Shown here piece by piece: positions 1 to 10,108 of a stretch of DNA of 64,000 nt. The notes beneath the pieces are model-generated. The model was not told where the DNA came from and ran no database searches. It saw nothing but the letters and a program-made list of their open reading frames with translations. Every line of letters starts with the position of its first letter. Within the stretch, counting starts at the first letter, position 1. The DNA is from Microcystis panniformis FACHB-1757 (GTDB taxonomy: Bacteria > Cyanobacteriota > Cyanobacteriia > Cyanobacteriales > Microcystaceae), in the NCBI RefSeq assembly GCF_001264245.1, contig NZ_CP011339.1, positions 1,674,001-1,738,000 on the forward strand, in the 5' to 3' direction. The position numbers and the translations under genes are program-made.

Positions 1-814
1 CCCCTGGGTTTGTCCAGATATTACCAGCCAAATCGGGATGATTGTAGTCAACCCCCGTATCAATAACCCCAATCACTAAATTAGGATTGCCGGTTTGAAT
101 ATCCCAAGCTTCAGGGGCATCAATATCCGCATCGGGAGTACCGCCACTTTGTCCAGTGTTATGCAATCCCCAAAGTTGATTAAAACTGGGGTCATTGGGG
201 AATGTCGCCTTCGGAGTAATTGTGCCGAGCGTCCGAATATAGTCGGGTTCAATGTATTCAAAAATCGGATTGGAGCCATATTGTGCCAGAATCTTCTCCA
301 CAGAGAGCGACCCGGATAAATTCCAAATCTCTGCCCCCGTTAGTTTAATCGTCTGGGTGCTGACAGCACCAAAGAGAGACCGAAACTGAGCAACTTCGGC
401 ACTGGTGATCCCTTGCTTAAACTTGAGAATCAGTTGATTGGGAGCATGGGGGGCAAGGGTGCTAGTTGCTGCCGGTCTTAGCTCTGAGGTGACGGGGGCA
501 GCGGTGGGTACAGAGGCAGGACCAGGCGCTGGACTGGTGGAATAACCAGAAGAGTCAATACTGGGAGAAGCGGGAAAGTCCACTTGACCCGTAGCAGCAG
601 GGGAGACTGGAACCGTAGGAGCCTCCGAGGAGACTGTAGATGGGAAGGGGTTAGAGTTCAGGACTGCTAAGGGAGAAATTTCCCTCGATACAGTTAAATC
701 GTCGGAACCGGTTAAATCAAAGGTGATTGGGGAGGCTCCATCAAAACTCAAAGAATCTGCTAGAGATGACATATCTGTACTAGATAAATTGGAACTTACT
801 TATGTTGTCTTCAT
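1..814 (-). pseudogene. subtilisin-like (S8) protease, N-terminal part, copy 1
   Basis: This is the 5' part of a secreted S8 protease gene that runs off the left edge of the window. It nearly copies the gene at 3467-6628 at an offset of 5,808 bp, with the same Ser/Pro/Thr-rich leader, the same propeptide and the start of the catalytic domain (the DTG aspartate motif lies near 55). The fifth codon is CAA (Gln) in the paralogue and TAA here (800-802), so the original start at 814 yields four residues. An in-frame ATG at 772 opens the rest of the frame, but I see no ribosome-binding site before it. It is either a pseudogene or a product starting at 772 without the first residues. Homology is very likely; expression is doubtful. 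Confidence 0.75.
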
Positions 815-1065
815 CACCAATCACACCCCATTTTCCGAAAATTAATCGGTCAATTACCTGGGGGTGTTGGATTTTTTCTGTTTATGGTTAGGGAAAAGGA
901 CTAGCCCAACTTTTCTGCCCTGGGGCTAAATCTCTCATCTAGCAGTAATTATAAATCAACAAGTTAAAAAAATAAGAAAAATTTTTTTAAATTTATCCAA
1001 GAGCCTGATTATTCACCGCAATAAGGACAGTATTATTGAGAATAAGGTAACATAGAAGTATTACT
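815..1065 (-). repeat. duplicated upstream region of protease copy 1
   Basis: About 250 bp upstream of copy 1 align with the region upstream of copy 2 (about 6640-6890). Shared words include ccgaaaattaatcggtcaat, agggctaaatctctcatcta and tttatccaagagcctgatta. The duplication therefore took the 5' regulatory region with the gene. The match ends near 1065, where miniature-element sequence begins. No clear promoter hexamers were identified. Confidence 0.65.
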
Positions 1066-1138
1066 TAGGGTCTGCTGAAAAAGTTTTTCGTGGGTGTGGG
1101 GTGCAGGGTTTTAACCATTTTCAGGGGGTCAATTACCT

Positions 1139-1380
1139 AGTAATGATTTGGTAGTAGTGCCGTAGCCCTCTTGCTTATCCAGCATGAAGTATGTAAAATA
1201 TTTATTAATAAAAATAATTGGAACCCAATCAGTCTTTAAACCTCTAGCTTGATCATGACTTTTCTGATAAGTATCTTTTTGTGGCTCCTGTCTGGCTTAC
1301 TCAAATATCAGTTTAGCACAGAACAAAATCCCCCCTTCGCCTGTATTTACTTGTCTGGCGTTGTGGTTCTCCCCATACTA
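1139..1380 (+). mobile_element. IS1-type element, left-end remnant
   Basis: This stretch matches the left 240 bp of the IS1-type copy at 15159-16106: the terminal repeat (agtaatgatttggtagtag), the TTATTAATAAAAATAATTGG block and the segment leading into the transposase zinc finger. It stops just before the CxxC-coding region and runs into miniature-repeat sequence. Only a fragment remains and no transposase is encoded. Confidence 0.6.
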
Positions 1381-1660
1381 AGTAGGGTTTGCGGCAAAAA
1401 GTTTATTGGTGGGGTTAGGAGTCAGGAGTCAGTAGCCGGTCGTCAGGAGTCGGGAGTCGGGAGTCGGGAGGGGAAGTCGGAATAACAGAATGACCTCGCA
1501 CGTCTGGAAGCGGCTCCCTTCGAGATCGAAGAGCGAAAGTGCAAGGGTTTTGAGTCCCTCGGATCGATTTCCCAACGTTTGTCTCTTGCACTTTTTTGAC
1601 TAAAAAAGTCCCTAAACCGTTTTCTAGCAAGGCTTACAGTAATATTCAGCCAACCCTAAG
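1379..1660 (+). repeat. miniature element with ctaagtaggg ends
   Basis: The stretch is flanked by ctaagtagggtttgc on the left and ttcagccaaccctaagtag on the right, which are inverted to each other. It contains a short run of ggagtc units (tcaggagtcgggagtcggga). It belongs to the same end-type family as 1655-1880, 1982-2222 and 24673-24903. Boundaries are approximate and I see no coding function. Confidence 0.45.
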
Positions 1661-1880
1661 TAGGGTCTGCTGAAAAAGTTTTTCGTGGGGGTCGGGTGTG
1701 GGGTGTGGGGTGTGGGGTTCTACCAGTTTTGAGGGGGTCAGTTACCTAATTTTCAGGGAAAAAGTCCCGGAATTTTACCCCCGATCACTCCAATGGCTGG
1801 CACTTTTTGAGGGAAAAAAGTCTAAAAGTCTTATCCAACAAGGTTTTGAGATTTATTCAGCCAACCCTAAGTAGTCGGAC
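1655..1880 (+). repeat. miniature element with ctaagtagggtctgctgaa ends
   Basis: The left end ctaagtagggtctgctgaa and right end ttcagccaaccctaagtag form imperfect terminal inverted repeats around about 185 bp with no open frame. This is probably a non-autonomous transposable element. An inverted pair follows at about 1884-1950 (agttttcgctgctgtat and its near complement gcagcagcgaaaact), another hairpin-type repeat. Confidence 0.5.
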
Positions 1881-1981
1881 ATAAGTTTTCGCTGCTGTAT
1901 AAAGTTTTGTAAATAGGGTAGAAAGCTGTATGCAGCAGCGAAAACTGCCTATTTTACATTCCTTAACATAGTGTTGTTTAT

Positions 1982-2222
1982 TTAGGGCTTGCTGAATAAT
2001 GGTAAAACCCTTTTAAAATAAGGCTTTTGACCTGTTAAAGTCCGATGTTCATGCTGCGAAAATCGGATTGGGACTCTCAAAAACCTTGCATTATCCTTCT
2101 TATAGTACATAAGTTGGTACGAAAAACAAGGGCAACAAAGCCTGAAACTCCCGACTCCTGACGACCGGCTACTGACTCCTGACTCCTTAACCCCACCAAC
2201 AAACTTTTTCAGCACACCCCAA
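1982..2222 (+). repeat. miniature element, copy of 24673-24903
   Basis: The left end tagggcttgctgaataatgg and right end aaactttttcagcacacccc bracket a 240-bp non-coding unit that recurs almost unchanged at 24673-24903, including the stretches aataaggcttttgacctgtt and cttgcattatccttctt. Both copies contain short tandem ctcctga units near the right end. The recurrence with conserved ends indicates a MITE family. Confidence 0.65.
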
Positions 2223-2321
2223 TTAAGCCCAAAAGAGTTTAATCTCATAGATTCTGAAAGACCCCTAGTGGCAGTAGGAGAAGAGTCTCCTACTGCCGGC
2301 AAACTTAAATGATCTCTCAAT

Positions 2322-3449
2322 CTAGATCACTACCACTGGTGTAGCGGCAGCAATGTTGTAACCACTCAGTTGAATGATCGCATCACTAGCGGCTTGGAAA
2401 CCAGCCACTCCATTATTGAGAGCGATAAAAGTACCACTTTGACCTGTCACTTTAAAAGCCGCCGCCGTGTTAGCAGCAAATTTAGTGGCGGTTAAGACGG
2501 CTTGAATAGCGGCTGCGCTTAAATTCGAAGCTGTCCCTTTCGATGCGGTCAAAGTGATGGGCGCAATAGACCCAGGGGCATTAATGCGATCAAGACTAGC
2601 ACCTGTGCCACTGTAGCCTTGAATAACATCAAAGCCACTGAGCAGCGACTCACCGAGGGAATTGTAGGTCAAAGTATCCAATCCCGTGCTTCCTGTTAGG
2701 GTATCTTTGCCAAGACCGCCTGTCAGGTTATCATTACCCGCTCCACCGTTGAGATTGTCGTTACCTGCTCCACCATTGAGGGTGTCATTGCCTGCTAAAC
2801 CGCTAAGGGTGTCATTACCTCCCACTCCAGCTAGGGCATCGGCAAGGCTTGTCCCGACCAAGTTGTCATTGCCCGAGTTACCATCATTATCAAGAATGGT
2901 GGCCGTAGCCGTGTCGGGTCCACTGATAGTGTAGCCGGCGGGGGCGGTAATTTTGGTGATGATCGTTTCGCTGGGATCACTCAAGAGGTCATCTTTGGTG
3001 GGCAGAGTGATGGTAGCTTTGGAGAAACCTGCCGCAAAGGTGGCTTTGCCGGCTCCAGGGTTGGTGTAGTCAACACCTGGAGTGGCTGTACCAGCCAAGG
3101 TGTAGTTGACGGTTAAGGCACTGGAGAGGTCGCCGGTGCGGGTCAGGGTAAAGACACTGCTCACTGAACCGGCTTCCTTACCGTCGGTGGTTTTGGCGAT
3201 TGAGATTGATTTTGTCGGACCCGTATTCAGAATTAACTGCACATCCCCTACAAGACCTTGAGAATAACCAAAGACATATTCCTCATTGCTTAGTGTATCC
3301 AGAGTTGTCAATAAACCACCCAGGGCAAAGGCTTGACCGCTCTTGGCTGTCAAGGCGCTGATGGCGGCGGCGTTGAGGTCAATGGTACGAAACTGGTAAT
3401 CGTCTCCATTGGTGTAGTCCTGGCTGCCATAAATAGCACCATCACCCAA
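2322..3449 (-). pseudogene. C-terminal part of S8 protease: Calx-beta and RTX repeats (frameshifted from 3467-6628)
   Basis: This frame carries the rest of the protease begun at 6628: the end of a beta-rich domain shared with the upstream repeat, one Calx-beta-like domain (TRTGDLSSALTVNYTLAGTA), then hemolysin-type calcium-binding nonapeptides (GGAGNDNLNGGAGNDNLTGG) and a short tail. RTX repeats bind calcium and are typical of secreted proteins. It is separated from the catalytic part only by a one-base difference in a poly-C tract: five C near 3478, against six in the otherwise matching upstream repeat at 4395-4400. Restoring one C joins the frames into a protein of about 1,435 residues. It is either a decayed gene, a slippage-variable gene or a sequence error. 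No separate start signal is evident. Confidence 0.75.
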
Positions 3450-5045
3450 ATCGGTATAGATCGCCGTTAAACCGCTTCCCCCGCTGTTAAGGTAGGTACC
3501 GCCGTCGTGACATCCCGTAACTCATAGGTTTCACTTGGTTGCGGACTATTGTAGTCATAGGTGTTCACCTTCAGTTGAGCGCTGATAATCGGGGCGGTCA
3601 ATGTCGGCAGATTGAAAGTAAACCAGTTGCGGTAGAGGCCATAGTAGTCTCCTACAATGTAATTAGTATTACCAGGATCGTGGTATCCTGTGACATCGTA
3701 CCATCCCGTATCTGCCGCATCCAGGGTGATTGTGTTCGGAGGCGGCTCATCGTCAGCAATGCTTACAGTTGCACTGGCGGCTAGGTTGCCATTGCCTTGG
3801 CCTGCCGGAGAACCGGAAGCGGTAGAAGTGCCTAAACTGCCGGGGGTATAACCAGAGCCAGCTAAGACGGTTAAGGTGGCGGTTTCCGTGCCTTCTGGGA
3901 GGGTGTCGTCAATGACATTGAGGTTGACCACTGCGGTGGGGGAACCAGCTAAGAAGGTTACGGTGGTAGGAATGGTCGTGTAATCCTTGCCATTGGTTGC
4001 CGTGCCGCTCATGGCGATGTTAACCGTCAAGGCGCTGGCGGTGGAACCGGTGCGGGTGAGGGTATATTGACCATTGTTGGCGGGTTCGCCGGCATTGGCA
4101 TCGGTGGCTGCTACTGTCACCACCGGAGTCGCGGTACCCGTATTCAGAATTAACTGCACATCCCCTACAAGACCTTGAGAATAACCAAAGACATATTCCT
4201 CATTGCTTAGTGTATCCAGAGTTGTCAATAAACCACCCAGGGCAAAGGCTTGACCGCTCTTGGCTGTCAAGGCACTGATGGCGGCGGCGTTGAGGTCAAT
4301 GGTACGAATCAGGTTATCGTCTCCATTGGTGTAGTCCTGGCTGCCATAAATAGCACCATCACCCAAATCGGTATAGATCGCCGTTAAACCGCTTCCCCCC
4401 GCTGTTAAGGTAGGTACCGCCGTCGTGACATCCCGTAACTCATAGGTTTCACTTGGTTGCGGACTATTGTAGTCATAGGTGTTCACCTTCAGTTGAGCGC
4501 TGATAATCGGGGCGGTCAATGTCGGCAGATTGAAAGTAAACCAGTTGCGGTAGAGGCCATAGTAGTCTCCTACAATGTAATTAGTATTACCAGGATCGTG
4601 GTATCCTGTGACATCGTACCATCCCGTATCTGCCGCATCCAGGGTGATTGTGTTCAGAGGCGGCTCATCGTCAGCAATGCTTACAGTTGCACTGGCGGCT
4701 AGGTTGCCATTACCTTGACTTGCTGTAGCGGAGCCAGACTTATTGCCTAAACTGCCGGGGGTATAACCAGAGCCGGCTAAGACGGTGAGGGTGGCGGTTT
4801 CCGTGCCTTCTTGGAGGGTGTCATCAATGACATTGAGGTCAACCGTTGCGGTGGAAAAACCCGATTTAAAAGTTACCGTGGCTGGAATGGCAGTGTAATC
4901 CTTGCCATTGGTTGCCGTGCCGCTCATGGCGATGTTAACCGTCAAGGCGCTGGCGGTGGAACCGGTGCGGGTGAGGGTATATTGACCATTGTTGGCGGGT
5001 TCGCCGGCATTGGCATCATTCGCTACTACTGTCACCACCGGGGGA
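3222..5045 (-). repeat. 917/918-bp tandem duplication inside the protease gene
   Basis: Two nearly identical units lie head to tail (3222-4138 and 4139 to about 5045). Each encodes a Calx-beta domain and a beta-rich domain containing TGWYDVTGYHDPGNTNY. Below the poly-C tract the offset is 917 bp and above it 918 bp, which places the indel inside the C run. The in-frame unit is thus 306 codons. Such a repeat can expand or contract by recombination. Confidence 0.85.
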
Positions 5046-6628
5046 GCAGTACCGCCCAAAGCATTAAAAACATTGAGCCGCTTACCAGAAACCGTTTTCC
5101 CGGCAAGGGATGCCAGGGGGTCGCCCGTGTTCATTAAAGTGTTTTTCACCTGTTGGGCTGTCCAGGTAGGATTTTGTGACCACAACAAAGCCGCCGCCCC
5201 GGTGACATGGGGACTGGCCATGGATGTCCCTGAATAGGTGGCATAGGTATTGCCTGGAGTGGTGCTGTAAATCTCTGAACCAGGTGCGCCTAAATCTACG
5301 CTGGTTAAGCCATAGTTGGAAAACCACGAGAGGGAATCGGTGCGGGTGGTGGAAGCAACGGAAATAATGTTAGCGAGGTCGTAACTGGAGGGATAATGCG
5401 GGGAAACATCAGTATTCAAGGCATCATTACCAGCCGCCGCAATAAATAAAGCCCCCGCCTGACCCGCCGCGTTAATCGCATTATAGAGCGCTTGACTATA
5501 GCCTCCACCTCCCCAGGAATTATTGGTGAGCTTAACTCCTTTGGCCGTCGCATAGTTAATTGCCAAGATGGCATTGGAGGTAGAGCCATATCCTTGATCA
5601 TCCAAAAACTTCAGCGGCATGATTTTGGCATTCCAGGCCACCCCTGTCACACCGACCCCATTATTTCCTTTGCCAGCAATGGTTCCCGAAACATGGGTTC
5701 CGTGACCATAAACATCACTGGGGTTATTGTCGTTGTAGGCAAAGTCCCAACCGCGAATGTCGTCAACGTAGCCATTGCCATCGTTGTCAATGCCGTCGTT
5801 GGGAATTTCCCCTGGGTTTGTCCAGATATTGCCAACTAGGTCTTGGTGATTGTAGTCAACCCCTGTATCAATAACCCCAATCACTAAATTAGGATTGCCT
5901 TTTTGAATATCCCAAGCTTCAGGGGCATCAATATCCGCATCGGGAGTACCGCCACTTTGTCCAGTGTTATGCAATCCCCAAAGTTGATTAAAACTGGGGT
6001 CATTGGGGAATGTCGCCTTCGGAGTAATTGTGCCGAGCGTCCGAATATAGTCGGGTTCAATGTATTCAAAAATCGGATTGGAGCCATATTGTGCCAGAAT
6101 CTTCTCCACAGAGAGCGACCCCGATAACTTCCAAATCTCTGCCCCCGTTAGCTTAATCGTCTGGGTGCTGACAGCACCAAAGAGGGACTTAAACTGAGCC
6201 ACTTCGGCGCTGGTGATCCCCTTCTTGAACTTGAGAATCAGTTGATTGGGAGCATAAGGGGCAAGGGTGCTAGTTGCTGCCGGTTCTAGCTCTGAGGTGA
6301 CGGGGGCGGCAGTGGGTACAGAGGCAAGACTCGACGCTGGACTGGTGGGATAACCAGAAGAGTTAATACTAAGAGAAGCGGGAAAGACCACTTGACTCGT
6401 AGCAGCAGGGGAGACTGGAACCGTAGGAGCCTCAGAGGAGACTGTAGATGGGGAGGGGTTAGAGTTCAGGACTCCTAAGGCGGGGGGAAGGGTTTCAATC
6501 GATACACTTAAATCGCCAGAATCTGTTAAATCAGCCGTGATTGGGAAGGATTGCTCAAAACCCAAAGCATCGTTTAAGGACGGCACATCTATACTTGATG
6601 AATCAGAACTTACTTGTGTTGTCTTCAT
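3467..6628 (-). CDS. secreted subtilisin-like (S8) protease, catalytic part, copy 2
   Basis: The product is a 1,053-residue subtilisin-family serine endopeptidase, probably extracellular. After a low-complexity Ser/Pro/Thr leader (about 1-125) comes a fervidolysin-like propeptide region (APNQLILKFKKG to IFEYIEPDY), then the S8 domain with the triad: Asp in GVIDTGVDYNH (about 254), His in GHGTHVSGTIAG (about 312) and Ser in GTSMASPHVTG (about 470). Calx-beta and beta-rich modules follow. The frame ends at a stop after TLTAGEAV because of the poly-C indel near 3478; the RTX tail is in the next frame (2322-3449). The start ATG at 6628 lies 260 bp downstream of a region also duplicated before copy 1. 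Possible roles are nutrient acquisition or processing of surface proteins; the substrate is unknown. Confidence 0.85.
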   Translation of the reverse strand: MKTTQVSSDSSSIDVPSLNDALGFEQSFPITADLTDSGDLSVSIETLPPALGVLNSNPSPSTVSSEAPTVPVSPAATSQVVFPASLSINSSGYPTSPASSLASVPTAAPVTSELEPAATSTLAPYAPNQLILKFKKGITSAEVAQFKSLFGAVSTQTIKLTGAEIWKLSGSLSVEKILAQYGSNPIFEYIEPDYIRTLGTITPKATFPNDPSFNQLWGLHNTGQSGGTPDADIDAPEAWDIQKGNPNLVIGVIDTGVDYNHQDLVGNIWTNPGEIPNDGIDNDGNGYVDDIRGWDFAYNDNNPSDVYGHGTHVSGTIAGKGNNGVGVTGVAWNAKIMPLKFLDDQGYGSTSNAILAINYATAKGVKLTNNSWGGGGYSQALYNAINAAGQAGALFIAAAGNDALNTDVSPHYPSSYDLANIISVASTTRTDSLSWFSNYGLTSVDLGAPGSEIYSTTPGNTYATYSGTSMASPHVTGAAALLWSQNPTWTAQQVKNTLMNTGDPLASLAGKTVSGKRLNVFNALGGTAPPVVTVVANDANAGEPANNGQYTLTRTGSTASALTVNIAMSGTATNGKDYTAIPATVTFKSGFSTATVDLNVIDDTLQEGTETATLTVLAGSGYTPGSLGNKSGSATASQGNGNLAASATVSIADDEPPLNTITLDAADTGWYDVTGYHDPGNTNYIVGDYYGLYRNWFTFNLPTLTAPIISAQLKVNTYDYNSPQPSETYELRDVTTAVPTLTAGGSGLTAIYTDLGDGAIYGSQDYTNGDDNLIRTIDLNAAAISALTAKSGQAFALGGLLTTLDTLSNEEYVFGYSQGLVGDVQLILNTGTATPVVTVAATDANAGEPANNGQYTLTRTGSTASALTVNIAMSGTATNGKDYTTIPTTVTFLAGSPTAVVNLNVIDDTLPEGTETATLTVLAGSGYTPGSLGTSTASGSPAGQGNGNLAASATVSIADDEPPPNTITLDAADTGWYDVTGYHDPGNTNYIVGDYYGLYRNWFTFNLPTLTAPIISAQLKVNTYDYNSPQPSETYELRDVTTAVPTLTAGEAV

Positions 6629-7287
6629 GACTTTACCTACCTAATTGTCCGAAAATTAATCGGTCAATTACTTAAGTTTGTTGAATTCTTTCTGTTTATG
6701 GTTAGGGAAAAAGACCAGCCCAACCTTTCTGCCTTAGGGCTAAATCTCTCATCTACTTATGATTATAAATAGATAAGTTTAACAAAAAAATAAATTTTTT
6801 CTTAAATTAATTTATCCAAGAGCCTGATTAGTCACAGCAATAATAACAGCATTATTGAGAATTAAAAAACCTAGAGGTATTAAGCTGCCCGTGCATTTAA
6901 ATTACTTGTTGAGACGCAGTTAAAATTCGTTGCGTAAATGCGTCCTAGCTTACTAGGTCAGGGTTTCTCAATCAACAGAGGAAATACTAAGACTATTTTT
7001 CAAAAACTGTAGCCCAATTATAGAAAAGATAATTAAGTGTATAAATCGGCTCTTATTGTTTCTTTGTGTAAGGGAGAAGAATAGAAATAATTCTCAAAAA
7101 CATTGTCTTTAAAGCCTTGCCTAGCAAGACTTATATAAATAATAACTACTAATAAATATACCAAGTTTGTCAGAGGTAATAAATGGGTAATATTTGGGAA
7201 TAAAAAATAATTTTTGTTCAAAAATTGGCAAAATTTTTTATAGTTTTTAAACTAATTTACGAATTAAATTTTTTAAATATAAATCAA
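6629..7287. other. intergenic region upstream of protease copy 2
   Basis: About 260 bp next to the protease repeat the region upstream of copy 1. The rest is AT-rich with no convincing gene. A 62-codon frame on the minus strand (7033-7221) has no recognisable features and I do not call it. Confidence 0.4.
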
Positions 7288-7295
7288 TAATTTTC

Positions 7296-8540
7296 GGCTC
7301 TTCTAGGTTCTGTGTGAGCATGGTATAATAGTAACACAGAACAGGAGGTGGGTTATGTGGATAAATTTTGATCAACTCCTCGATTTACCAAATGTAACAG
7401 TGGTCAATTATCAAAAAATTGCTCAGACAATTTTCCTAAAGCTTGCTCTTTTAAATGAAACAATTGAATGTCCGAATTGCCATCAAACCTTAGACAGAAT
7501 CAATCAGACAGAGTATAATCTAGTCAGAGACTTGTCAATATTAGGTAATCCAGTATATTTAGAAGTACCACGCCGTCAGTTTCATTGTCAAAAGTGCCAA
7601 AAGTATATCAGCGAAAGACTGAGTTTTATGAGATTAAGACAGCATCATACAATTCGCTATGAATCGATGATTTATGAGAGAGTAAAAAATTGTAGCATCG
7701 AAGAAATAAGTCGAGAAGAAGGGTTAGGATGGTCAGAAGTTGAGTTAATATTTAATCACTGTGCTAAAGAACTAGAAAAGGAAGAGTGGGAAGCACCAGA
7801 ACGAATAAGCTTAGATGAATTTAGTAACTTAAAAGGACATAAAGATTTCATCACAACGGTCGTAGATATGGACAAGAAAATTTTACTAGATGTGATTAAA
7901 GGACATAAGCAAGAAGAATTAATGGAAGCCTTAAAAGCACAGCCAGACGCAGTTCGGGAGAAAGTGAAAGAAGTGAGCGTCGATATGTGGTCAGGATTTA
8001 CAGCAGTGATCAAGGAATTATTTCCCAATGCTAAAATCATCTATGACCGTTTTCATGTAATGGCTATCATCAATGACGAGCTTAATAAATTGAGAAAGTT
8101 AATGGGGGTGCATGAAAAAGGATTACCTCATTTATTATGGAAGAATAAAGAGGACTTAAAGGACGAGCAAAAACAACAACTAGAAGTTATTCTGAAAGAA
8201 CATCCATGCTTAGGAATAGCCTGGGAAATGAAAGAAGAAATTAGACAAATTTATCAAAGTAGTAGAACGTTCAGAGGTGCTGAGAGAAAATTGGAAAAAT
8301 GGATAAGAATAGGCGGGATATTATATGAAAGTAGTGCCAGGATGATCCAGAAGCATTTGCCAGGTATTTGTAATTACTTTGAAAATCAGACAACCAACGG
8401 ATTAATTGAGGGAATGAATACCAAAATAAAGCTTATTAAAAGAATGAGTTATGGATTTACCAATTTTGAACATCTTCGACTTAAGCTGTTTGCTTGCTTT
8501 AATTCATAACAAAAATTAACACACGAAAACCAGAAGAGCC
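7296..8540 (+). mobile_element. ISL3-family insertion sequence, complete
   Basis: The element is 1,245 bp. Its ends are ggctcttctaggttctgtgtg and, inverted, cacgaaaaccagaagagcc. It is flanked by a perfect 8-bp target duplication, taattttc (7288-7295 and 8541-8548), the length expected of ISL3. It encodes one intact transposase. A TATAAT box at 7324-7329 lies just inside the left end and may drive the gene. Intact ends, duplication and frame suggest recent insertion. The ggctcttc ends are shared by the MITEs at 16243, 25021, 45030, 48599 and 56697. Confidence 0.93.
7355..8509 (+). CDS. ISL3 family transposase
   Basis: This 384-residue DDE transposase has the ISL3 layout. An N-terminal zinc-binding region with two CxxC pairs (CPNCHQTL and CQKCQKYI) is followed by a helix-turn-helix segment and an RNase H-like core. 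The likely catalytic acidic residues are Asp in SLDEFSNLKGHKDF, Asp in VSVDMWSGFTAVI and Glu in GLIEGMNTKIK. The ATG at 7355 follows a purine-rich ribosome-binding site (acaggaggtggg). The frame is uninterrupted and lies wholly within the element ends, so this copy could be active. It is a candidate source of the transposase acting on the short ggctcttc-ended MITEs in this window. Confidence 0.93.
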   Translation: MWINFDQLLDLPNVTVVNYQKIAQTIFLKLALLNETIECPNCHQTLDRINQTEYNLVRDLSILGNPVYLEVPRRQFHCQKCQKYISERLSFMRLRQHHTIRYESMIYERVKNCSIEEISREEGLGWSEVELIFNHCAKELEKEEWEAPERISLDEFSNLKGHKDFITTVVDMDKKILLDVIKGHKQEELMEALKAQPDAVREKVKEVSVDMWSGFTAVIKELFPNAKIIYDRFHVMAIINDELNKLRKLMGVHEKGLPHLLWKNKEDLKDEQKQQLEVILKEHPCLGIAWEMKEEIRQIYQSSRTFRGAERKLEKWIRIGGILYESSARMIQKHLPGICNYFENQTTNGLIEGMNTKIKLIKRMSYGFTNFEHLRLKLFACFNS

Positions 8541-8548
8541 TAATTTTC

Positions 8549-8937
8549 CTTTAGTTTTCTAGTAATTACCAGCCAAATATACACCTTTATCTTCTTACAA
8601 TAAACCAGCCACAACATTCAAATCAATACCTATTGCTTAAATTGAACATTCTCCTCACCTCAGTCCGGTTAATTTTTGCTTTAACGTTTTCTGCGGTTTG
8701 ATTGCTTACTGTCACTAACCGAAGAAATCTTACCTTTAGATGAGCCTACTTTTACCTCAATCTGCTTAAACCGAACTCAGGTTAAATTAATCTTTTTTTC
8801 CTAATACCATTTTTCTTTATTTGCGTCACAACGAATGCAGGCTTGGCAAGCATTCGAGCGTGGATGTCTGTCATGGATTTAGAAATTTGGTATAAGTTCC
8901 CTGGAAAGATTAAGGTAAAAATTAGATCTATCGGCCT
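8549..8937. other. intergenic region, nothing recognised
   Basis: This is AT-rich sequence between the ISL3 element and the 3' end of the permease gene. I see no open frame with coding character, no RNA gene and no strong terminator. Confidence 0.4.
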
Positions 8938-10055
8938 TTAGATTGACTGATCATGGCTATTTGCCACTGGTTCAGAGCTATCCTCGCCAATCCAAGCTCT
9001 GACTAACTCGTAGCAGAGACCGAGCAGAACTGGCCCGACGAACAAACCAATAATCCCATAGGCGATCACTCCCCGAACACCCCTAGCAGAATCACCACCA
9101 TGGGAATGGGCAGACCGCGCCCCATTAAGATCGGTTTGAGGAAATTATCCACCAAGGTGGCGGGAATCATCCAGAGGGTAAACAAGAGGGCGATGGAATT
9201 GGGTAATGTTACCCAAGCGTGAATGATCGCCCCCAAGACAATCAAACCGGGGCCAATTTGGAGAATGCCCAAAATTAGGGTGAGGAAAGTTAATAAACCG
9301 GCCGCAGGCGTTCCCACCGTGACTAAACCGATGCCGATCAAAAGACTCTGGATAATGGCAACGCCAATAATACCGCGGCTAACATTGCGGACGGTGGAGG
9401 CGGTCAGACTGGCCAGCGCGATGCCTCGACCTGGGGCAATCTTTTCCGCTAACCGGTTCATCAGGTGAGTCAGATTTTTAGCGGAGAGGGTGAGGGCTGC
9501 CGCAATCACAATTGAGACGATAAATTTCAGCACCGTCAGACCAGTACTGGTGGCTAGGGAAAGGGAAATTTTCCCCAGTTCTTTTAATTGTGGCTCGAAG
9601 CGTTGAAAAAATTGACCCGTGTTATCCGATGCCTGCTGCCAGAGACTCGCAATCCTTTCGCCGATTAGCGGCCAGGTGGCCACATCGGTGGGGGGAGGGG
9701 GAATCACCGCCGCACCAGTATCGATATATTCGGCCAGCGTTCGCAGATTACCGGCCAGAACCGCTGCGATGGCACTCACCGGACCGATAATGATCCCTAG
9801 ACAAATTAGGGTGAGGAGAACTGCGGCCAGTTTCGCTCGGCCAGCGAGTAACTTTTTTAACCAGAGAAAGAGCGGATACCAAGCGATCGCCAGAATTGCT
9901 CCCCAGAGGATCATGGTTAGGAAGGGACGCAGCAGGGTAAAACCAGCAAATAACAACAGGCCGAGAAAGAACAGCCGGATGACGAGATCGATAATTTTAG
10001 CGTCATTTTTCATCAATAGCGATCGCCTTTTGGCTAGATGAGGACATTGCTGCAA
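8938..10055 (-). pseudogene. AI-2E family (PerM-type) permease, frameshifted near the C terminus
   Basis: This polytopic membrane protein belongs to the AI-2E transporter family, whose members export autoinducer-2, sodium or protons; the substrate here is unknown. About seven hydrophobic helices are visible, with the family-typical C-terminal helices (LLTFLTLILGILQIGPGLIVL). The frame stops at 9066 after LLGVFGE, but the next frame continues the conserved end (VIAYGIIGLFVGPVLLGLCYE) to a stop at 8938. One extra G in the GGGG run at about 9073-9076 would give LLGVFGGVIAYG and a full-length protein. The likely start is the ATG at 10013 (MKNDAKIIDL) rather than 10055. It could be a genuine null allele or a homopolymer error. 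Confidence 0.8.
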
Positions 10056-10108
10056 TTATGGCAGTTTTTCGTTATATATTTGGCTACAGTGGATCAGTCT
10101 TGATACCT

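Noticed and set aside
1249..1485. Small membrane protein
   Set aside because: The hydrophobic stretch is the translated left end of an IS1-type element and the tail is repeat sequence.
2686..2934. Plus-strand frame over the RTX repeats
   Set aside because: Low-complexity shadow of the calcium-binding repeats on the minus strand.
3467..6628. Mycosin-type protease of the type VII-like locus
   Set aside because: Mycosins are S8 proteases, but this gene is 30 kb away, has RTX and Calx-beta domains and no membrane anchor, so linkage is not supported.
7033..7221. Small membrane protein on the minus strand
   Set aside because: AT-rich frame without ribosome-binding site or recognisable features, in a region next to an IS insertion.
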